Assembly (NCBI GenBank): GCA_963620985.1 | Contig: CAVFCI010000017.1 | Location: 1 to 35,463, forward strand | Source: F23-B02 sp963620985 | GTDB taxonomy: Bacteria > Bacillota > Clostridia > Oscillospirales > Oscillospiraceae | Direction of reading: 5' to 3' | Length of the DNA stretch: 35,463 bases | In this document: piece after piece, positions 30,405 to 35,463 of the stretch | Numbering within the stretch: position 1 is the first letter of the stretch | Layout of the letters: each line of letters starts with the position of its first letter | The notes under the pieces: generated by a model | Seen by the model: only the letters and a program-made list of their open reading frames with translations | Told to the model about the DNA's origin: nothing | The model's database searches: none | Made by a program: the position numbers and the translations under genes

Positions 30405-30681
30405 CAATAAAAAAAGCAGCCTCCTATCCCAACAATGGGACAAGAGCTGCGCTCCTGCGATACCACCCAAATTGACGAAAAATCGTCCGCTCGCTTATGC
30501 GTACCATCATACGCACCCCGATTGATAACGGGAGGGATCCCGTCGGCATCTACTCAAGCTTTTCGCTCTTTCAAGCCGCCCTCCGAAGTCCATTCACCCT
30601 GCACCCGCGACCGTGATCTCACCACCCACGGTTCTCTTAACGCCGGCTTTTCAGGACTACTACTCTTCGTCACAGGTTTGA
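30405..30681 (-). ncRNA. T-box riboswitch, tRNA-Trp specific
   Basis: On the minus strand, a classic T-box leader. Stem I has CGAAG/CTTCG, then a specifier loop AGTAGTAGT opposite GTGAATGGA, then CCTG/CAGG; the codon after GAA is TGG, tryptophan. The conserved T-box AATTTGGGTGGTATCGC is at 30457-30473, with TGGT to pair with the tRNA acceptor end. A terminator hairpin (GCAGCTCTTGTCCCA with its partner) and a T-run lie at 30409-30450. Uncharged tRNA-Trp should stabilise the antiterminator and switch on trpXYZ. Confidence 0.93.
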
Positions 30682-30688
30682 TGCTGCA

Positions 30689-30716
30689 ATTATAGCACCT
30701 TGTTTTCACTTGTCAA
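30689..30716 (-). promoter_or_regulatory. sigma-A promoter of the trpXYZ operon
   Basis: TTGACA (30711-30716) and TATAAT (30689-30694), both perfect, with a 16-bp spacer. They lie just before the T-box. Confidence 0.85.
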
Positions 30717-30761
30717 GCCCTAAAATCGAAAATTTTACTGAAAAAATTTTAACGCTCCCTA

Positions 30762-30790
30762 TTGCAATTATCCCGCGCATCGGTTATAAT
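30762..30790 (+). promoter_or_regulatory. promoter of the FMN-binding surface protein gene
   Basis: TTGCAA (30762-30767), 17 bp, TATAAT (30785-30790). The start codon is about 200 bp downstream, so the leader is long and holds the three palindromes. An alternative start from AGATAGTATACTATTC near 30931-30946 is possible. Confidence 0.6.
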
Positions 30791-30829
30791 GCACAGGAAC
30801 TTGATAGGAATTTAATTTTTTTGCAAAGC

Positions 30830-30847
30830 AGTTAGCGACTGCTAACT
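30830..30847. promoter_or_regulatory. palindrome 1, AGTTAGC-N4-GCTAACT
   Basis: A perfect 7-bp inverted repeat with spacer GACT, extended by weaker outer pairing (TTTTTGC with GCAAAAA). First of three identical-arm copies before the surface protein gene. Confidence 0.7.
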
Positions 30848-30870
30848 CAAAGCAAAAATTTTTCGGAAGC

Positions 30871-30888
30871 AGTTAGCGGCTGCTAACT
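30871..30888. promoter_or_regulatory. palindrome 2, AGTTAGC-N4-GCTAACT
   Basis: Same arms with spacer GGCT, 41 bp from the first; AAGC and GCTT extend the stem. Between this and the third copy lies a small AAGCCC/GGGCTT hairpin. Confidence 0.7.
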
Positions 30889-30946
30889 CGCTTTGGAAAG
30901 CCGAAGCCCCCACTGTAAGGGCTTGGATTCGAGATAGTATACTATT

Positions 30947-30966
30947 CAGTTAGCATATGCTAACTG
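30947..30966. promoter_or_regulatory. palindrome 3, perfect 20-bp CAGTTAGCATATGCTAACTG
   Basis: A fully symmetric site 26 bp before the start codon. TTAG...CTAA spacing resembles operators of DtxR-family metal regulators; no regulator is in the window, so this is inference. Confidence 0.7.
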
Positions 30967-30992
30967 ATATGAATAAAAAGAAAGGAAGACAC

Positions 30993-33900
30993 ATGAAAAC
31001 AAGAACCAGAACAACAAAGCTCCTGTCGCTGCTGCTTGCCGCGATCATGGTGCTGAGCCTTCTGCCCGTAACGGCGCTTGCCGCGAAGGTGGATAACAGC
31101 TACGCAGCAGGAACGTACACAGGTACGGCGCAGGGCTACAAGGGAGAGGTGAATGTCACAGTTACCCTTGAAGAGCAGGAAGGGAATGTCGTTATAAGCG
31201 ACATTCAGGCAAAGGGCGAAAACGAAACGGCTAATTTCTGGGCAAGTGCCGTGGCTGTTCTCGACAAGATCAAGGAGAACAACGGCACCGACGGCGTTGA
31301 TGCCGTCTCCGGCGCAACGAGAAGCTCCACCGGCATCATCAACGCGACCAACGCCGCGCTGAGCAAGGCCAATACCGTACCCTCCGGCAGCGGTACGGAA
31401 AGCGATCCTTATGTTATCGCAAATGCCGTTCAGCTTCAGTGGCTTGCAACGAGCGTTGACAACGGCAATAGCTTTCAGGGCGAGTACGTTGTCCTCGGTG
31501 CGGATATCGACCTTTACAGCATCGAAAGCTGGAACCCCATCGGTGTCGAGAACGAAAGCGAGAATATCTTCCGCGGCACGTTTGACGGCAAGGGCTACAG
31601 CATCAAGGGTCTCACGATAAATGCAGCTCCCACGAGCGGTGTCGGCAACTATGGACTGTTTTCCACGCTTGGCAATCAGGCAGTAGTCAAGAATGTCAAT
31701 GTCAGCGGCGCAGATATTTCCGTAGTATCGACCGGCGATAAGGTGCTTGCGGGCGTGATAGCGGGCTATACCGAAAAAGCTGAGGGATCCGGACACGCAG
31801 GTATAGGCACCCGCATAGACTCCTGCTCCGCGACCGGCAGCGTTTCGGTTGTATCAAACAGTGATAAGCTGACCTATGCCGGCGGTATCATCGCATGGGC
31901 GAACAGCGGAACCGCGATCACCAACTGCTGGACCGATGCAAGTGTAAGCGCAGTTGCCTCGCCTACCTCCGGCAAAAACAGTATGGCAGGCGGTATCGTA
32001 GGCAACAGCGGCCAATATATCCTCATAGCAAACTGCGCGACCTTCGGCAATGTCTATGCTGAAACTCCGGCTGCTACCAATTACGGCGGCATGGGCGGCG
32101 GCATCGTCGGCCTGATGGCCGGTAAGCAGTACAATGCTTATGCCGTCGGCGATGTCACCGTCGGCAACGGCGGCCTGAGCAAAGGTCATGTCTGGGTAGG
32201 CGCACTTGACGGCATGGTCACGTCCTCCGGCATTACCAAGGATGCCTCGGGCAATTATACCATATATCCCGCCGAGGGCGCATTCCGCCTAGACAACTAC
32301 TATGCCTCCGATGCAGTCCTCAAGATGAAGGTATACACCGACAGCGGCAGCACTCTGAGCGAGACTAAGACCATCGAAGCCGTGGATCGCGGCTATTCAA
32401 ATGAAATGAACAGCGTTGACAAGGCCATGGTATCGACCTCCACGACCAAGGCTGAAATGGCTACGGCAGATTTTGCCGAGACGCTCAACGGCAATATAAA
32501 GGAGATAAACGGAATTCTCGCGGCCTACGGCATTACCGGCATCGCGCTGCGCGAGTGGCAGCTCGTTAACGGTCGAGTGCTGCCCACAGGCAGCGTCTGG
32601 ACCTCCGGCGACATTGACGCTTCCGTCTTCGCCTCCGGCGACGGCAGCGAGGAAAATCCCTACATCATAAAAACCGAAGCTCAGCTCAGAGCCTTTGCAG
32701 GCTCAATGAGCGAAAAGATAGACTACAGCGGCAAGTACATAGAGCTCGGCGCAGACATTGCCGTCACCGGCGACTGGTCTCCCATCGGCGGCAGCGACTA
32801 CCTCTTTAACGGCACATTCGACGGCAAGGGTCACAGCATCACGGGTCTTGCCCTCGGCACGAAGGAAGCGCCCTACGCGCTCGATAAGGAAAACCTCTAT
32901 ATCGGTCTGTTCGGTCTCCTCGGCGCAAACGCCGTCGTCAAAAACGTCAAGGCAGACGTTGCGTTCTATACAAGCTATGAAGCCACGGCGTTCGTCGGCG
33001 GTATCGCAGGCTATTCAAACGGCAGCAGCGTAAGCGGCAATTATACCGGCGCTGTTATTGACGGCTGCTATGTCTCCGGCACGATCTCTCATGTCGGCGC
33101 AAAGGGCAACCAGAATGTCGGCGGCATCATCGGAATGCAGTACAAGGGTGCGCTCATCAACAGCGCATCGACCGTCAGCGTCTCCAACGTCGTTTCCTCC
33201 GGCGACCTCGCCGAGGCGGGCGGCCTTGTCGGTCTTAATAACCGCGGCCTCGTGGCCAACTGCTGGGCAGACTGCACCGTGTACGGCTCCGGCAGCCGTG
33301 AAAACGGCAACGAGGGCATGGCTGTTGTCAGCAGCCTAATAGCCTGCAACGCCGGTGCACTCGTAAACTGCTATGCCTCCGGCGACGTGAGCACCTATGA
33401 GCACTCCACCTACGCGGGCATGGTCTCCGGCTGGGTCACAGGCATAGGCAAGAGCTATAGCTGCTGGTACGATCTCGGCAGCACCATGACGCTCAAGACC
33501 GGCGACGCAAATCCGCAGAAGGTCAGCCCCGTTGAATCCATCGGCACCAAGGTGGCCTCCGGCGTGAACGACGAGGGCGACGCATACACAGGCGGCCTTG
33601 TCGATAAAATGACCGACGTAAACGGCGCGAGCACCGAGGTTGCCGCGGCTCTCAACGCCTCCTTCGCAGCCTTCCCCATTGATATTACGGTCTACGGCCT
33701 TGATAATACGAGCCTCAGGACATGGAGCTTTGATAATACTCTCAGCTTTAGCAGCGAGGCTGCTTCCGTTACCTATGTCCAGCCCGAGTGCGAGAAGGTC
33801 GTAAAGCCCGAGCTTACGCTCCTTGACGGCACATGGTACGGACGCGACGATGAAAAGACCACCGTCGTTTCCATCGAGGTCAAAGACGGCAATATAGAAA

Positions 33901-35463
33901 AGACCGTCGTCATCTCCGGCTCTGAGTCCGGCGAGGCCTACGAGGCGGCTCTCCAAAAGGCAGAGTATAAGGCGACCTACGGCGACTTCTCAGACTACGC
34001 GGCAGCCGACACGAGCAAATTCGCCGGCGGCAGCGGCACAGCTGAGGATCCCTATCTCATCGCAAACGAGGCGCAGCTGCGCTATCTGTCGAGCTCCGTG
34101 AACGCGGACGTGAGCTGGAGCGGCGTATACTTCAGGCAGACGGCAGACATCACCCTCAGCGGTCAGTGGCAGCCTATCGGCTGGGCGCTCAACGCCGAGA
34201 TCAACGGCAAGCAGAGCCAGATCTGCGCATACCCCTTCCGCGGCAATTATGACGGCGGCGGCTACAGCATCTCCGGCCTTACCATCGGCAGCGAGGGCTC
34301 TCCCGCCGACATGATGACGGCAGGCCTGTTCGGCCTCGCCTCCGGCGAGTACACCACAAACGCCGTGCCCACCGGCAGCGAACAGACCGTCACCATAAAG
34401 AATGTAAACCTCGGGAACATTTACATCAACGTTCAGACCCGCTACCAGACCTATATCGGCGGCCTCGTCGGCTCGGGTCAGTACGGCATCTTTGTCGATA
34501 ACTGCACCGTGACGGGCGAGATCATCTCGGCAACGAGCGAGAGCTTCAGCCGCGCGGGCGGTCTCGGCGGCAGTGTTATGCGCGGCAGCGTGACAAACAG
34601 CAGCGCTGACGTGAAGATCACCGCGACTACTGACACGAACCACGCCTACGCGGGCGGCTTCTACGGCATGGATAACCGCGTGACGACCTATAACTGCTAC
34701 GCACTCGGCAATGTCTACGGCAACTCCACCAATAACAACAAGGTGCACATCGGCGGCTTTGTCGGTCAGGCGGGCGGTGCCCACTATAACTGCTACGCGA
34801 CAGGCAGCGAGGTCATTTCCTACAAGACCACCAGCGATGTCGGTGCTTTCAGCGGACGCAATGCCGGTATCAACGTTGACTATTACTGCTGTTTCAACAG
34901 CGAGGCTCTTGTCAAGCAGGGTGACATTGTCTCGGAAAAGGACAATATGGCTGTCGGCGTTGTCACGACGAACGCCGTGATCGAAAACTGCGAAGGCAAG
35001 ACCGTCTCGGAGCTCAAGAGCGCAGACTTTGCAAAGCTCCTGACCGTAAATGCCACCGACGAAAATGTTGCGAAAGCAAATGAATTTGTAAACGAAAAGC
35101 TTGCCGTGTCCGGCAGCAATCTGGTACAGCTGAACTACTATAACGGCACTGCGCTCTTTGGCTGGACAGCCGACGGCAGCAGCTATGCCGATTTCTGCAT
35201 GCACACCGGCACTGTCGTGAGCGATAAGGCCGTTGCGGCCACCTGCACAGAGACAGGCCTTACCGAGGGCAGCCATTGCTCGGCCTGCGGTATGGTATTC
35301 ACCGCTCAGGAAGAGACTCCGGCATCCGGCCACAGCTTCAAAAACGGCAGGTGCAGCGTCTGCGGTGAAAAAGACCCCGACTATACTCCGTCCAGACCCA
35401 CTCATGTTCACAGCTACACCGAGGAAGTGACCGCCCCGACCTGCACCGAGAAGGGCTACACCA
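30993..35463 (+). CDS. giant secreted FMN-binding, GLUG-repeat surface protein (partial)
   Basis: The frame is open from ATG 30993 to the window end, 1490 codons without a stop. Residues 1-30 are a signal peptide ending PVTALA. About 36-125 form an FMN-binding domain, with VSGATRSS placing Thr109 at the site where ApbE attaches FMN. Three blocks begin near 132, 547 and 1010 with GSGTESDPY, GDGSEENPY and GSGTAEDPY; each continues F-GTFDGKG-I-GL and GLUG-type GGIVG repeats of a beta-helix. Near 940-995, DGTWYGRDDE resembles a second FMN fold without the SGAT motif. From about 1400 come CSACG and CSVCG pairs and HSYTEEVTAPTCTEKG, typical of repeat tails. AAAGGAAG supports this start; ATG 30969 lies in a palindrome. 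A role in extracellular electron transfer or adhesion is inferred. Confidence 0.85.
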   Translation, partial: MKTRTRTTKLLSLLLAAIMVLSLLPVTALAAKVDNSYAAGTYTGTAQGYKGEVNVTVTLEEQEGNVVISDIQAKGENETANFWASAVAVLDKIKENNGTDGVDAVSGATRSSTGIINATNAALSKANTVPSGSGTESDPYVIANAVQLQWLATSVDNGNSFQGEYVVLGADIDLYSIESWNPIGVENESENIFRGTFDGKGYSIKGLTINAAPTSGVGNYGLFSTLGNQAVVKNVNVSGADISVVSTGDKVLAGVIAGYTEKAEGSGHAGIGTRIDSCSATGSVSVVSNSDKLTYAGGIIAWANSGTAITNCWTDASVSAVASPTSGKNSMAGGIVGNSGQYILIANCATFGNVYAETPAATNYGGMGGGIVGLMAGKQYNAYAVGDVTVGNGGLSKGHVWVGALDGMVTSSGITKDASGNYTIYPAEGAFRLDNYYASDAVLKMKVYTDSGSTLSETKTIEAVDRGYSNEMNSVDKAMVSTSTTKAEMATADFAETLNGNIKEINGILAAYGITGIALREWQLVNGRVLPTGSVWTSGDIDASVFASGDGSEENPYIIKTEAQLRAFAGSMSEKIDYSGKYIELGADIAVTGDWSPIGGSDYLFNGTFDGKGHSITGLALGTKEAPYALDKENLYIGLFGLLGANAVVKNVKADVAFYTSYEATAFVGGIAGYSNGSSVSGNYTGAVIDGCYVSGTISHVGAKGNQNVGGIIGMQYKGALINSASTVSVSNVVSSGDLAEAGGLVGLNNRGLVANCWADCTVYGSGSRENGNEGMAVVSSLIACNAGALVNCYASGDVSTYEHSTYAGMVSGWVTGIGKSYSCWYDLGSTMTLKTGDANPQKVSPVESIGTKVASGVNDEGDAYTGGLVDKMTDVNGASTEVAAALNASFAAFPIDITVYGLDNTSLRTWSFDNTLSFSSEAASVTYVQPECEKVVKPELTLLDGTWYGRDDEKTTVVSIEVKDGNIEKTVVISGSESGEAYEAALQKAEYKATYGDFSDYAAADTSKFAGGSGTAEDPYLIANEAQLRYLSSSVNADVSWSGVYFRQTADITLSGQWQPIGWALNAEINGKQSQICAYPFRGNYDGGGYSISGLTIGSEGSPADMMTAGLFGLASGEYTTNAVPTGSEQTVTIKNVNLGNIYINVQTRYQTYIGGLVGSGQYGIFVDNCTVTGEIISATSESFSRAGGLGGSVMRGSVTNSSADVKITATTDTNHAYAGGFYGMDNRVTTYNCYALGNVYGNSTNNNKVHIGGFVGQAGGAHYNCYATGSEVISYKTTSDVGAFSGRNAGINVDYYCCFNSEALVKQGDIVSEKDNMAVGVVTTNAVIENCEGKTVSELKSADFAKLLTVNATDENVAKANEFVNEKLAVSGSNLVQLNYYNGTALFGWTADGSSYADFCMHTGTVVSDKAVAATCTETGLTEGSHCSACGMVFTAQEETPASGHSFKNGRCSVCGEKDPDYTPSRPTHVHSYTEEVTAPTCTEKGYT

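Noticed and set aside
30356..30466. 37-codon N-terminal extension of trpX
   Set aside because: It lies in the T-box terminator and T-run; the lipoprotein signal peptide and ribosome binding site mark ATG 30355 as the start.
33990..35411. Long minus-strand ORF of 473 codons, and similar antisense frames at 31000-33956
   Set aside because: Shadows of the GC-rich plus-strand surface protein gene; no ribosome binding sites and low-complexity Ala/Val/Gly-rich products.

Overview
The window comes from an endospore-forming Firmicute, most likely a gut Clostridia of the Oscillospiraceae type. The evidence is a spore gene set (spmA, spmB, sigG, spoVAD, spoVAE), an AbrB with a C-terminal zinc knuckle, a nine-gene V/A-type ATPase operon, a tryptophan T-box and strong Shine-Dalgarno sites. 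Genes are GC-rich and the regulatory gaps AT-rich. Taxonomy is inferred from gene content only.

Layout. 1-1350: two small unknown genes, then five 106-bp tandem repeats bounded by inverted repeats. 1350-3720: abrB facing spmA-spmB-sigG. 3720-4360: a gene-free stretch with a promoter-hairpin-terminator unit (candidate small RNA), a 212-bp inverted-repeat element and a structured leader. 4360-7470: DUF2798-like membrane protein, DUF1846 protein, galE. 7500-13050: a glycerol block of TetR regulator, glpK, glpF, sn-glycerol-1-phosphate dehydrogenase (araM) and a HAD phosphatase; one operator type (8-N12-8) occurs once before the regulator and twice before glpK. 13100-15470: spoVAD-spoVAE without spoVAC, and a lipoyl-free E2-like acyltransferase, all on the minus strand. 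15470-16170: a gene-free stretch with a palindrome, nested hairpins and a 245-bp element with 21-bp terminal inverted repeats. 16167-24740: ntpF-I-K-E-C-G-A-B-D, whose K subunit carries most of the Na+-site residues. 24800-27375: a secreted/anchored protein pair, a flavin-binding PNPOx-like protein, an HxlR regulator, a Xre regulator gene interrupted by one stop codon, and a divergent 22-codon ORF with two palindromes between them. 27541-30720: trpX-trpY-trpZ transporter under a T-box whose specifier codon reads TGG (Trp). 30720-end: the start of a very large secreted protein (at least 1490 residues) with an N-terminal FMN-binding domain, three GLUG-type blocks and cysteine-pair repeats, preceded by three copies of AGTTAGC-N4-GCTAACT.

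How parts fit. The glycerol block should import glycerol, phosphorylate it, and separately interconvert DHAP and glycerol-1-phosphate; shared operators tie regulator and glpK together. The ATPase probably moves Na+. The transporter is read out by uncharged tRNA-Trp. The last gene looks like a covalently flavinylated cell-surface protein, possibly for extracellular electron transfer, with metal-type operators. At least three families of palindromic repeats occupy the gaps. The most novel items are the flavinylated GLUG protein with its operator set, the repeat families, and the decayed Xre/microprotein pair.
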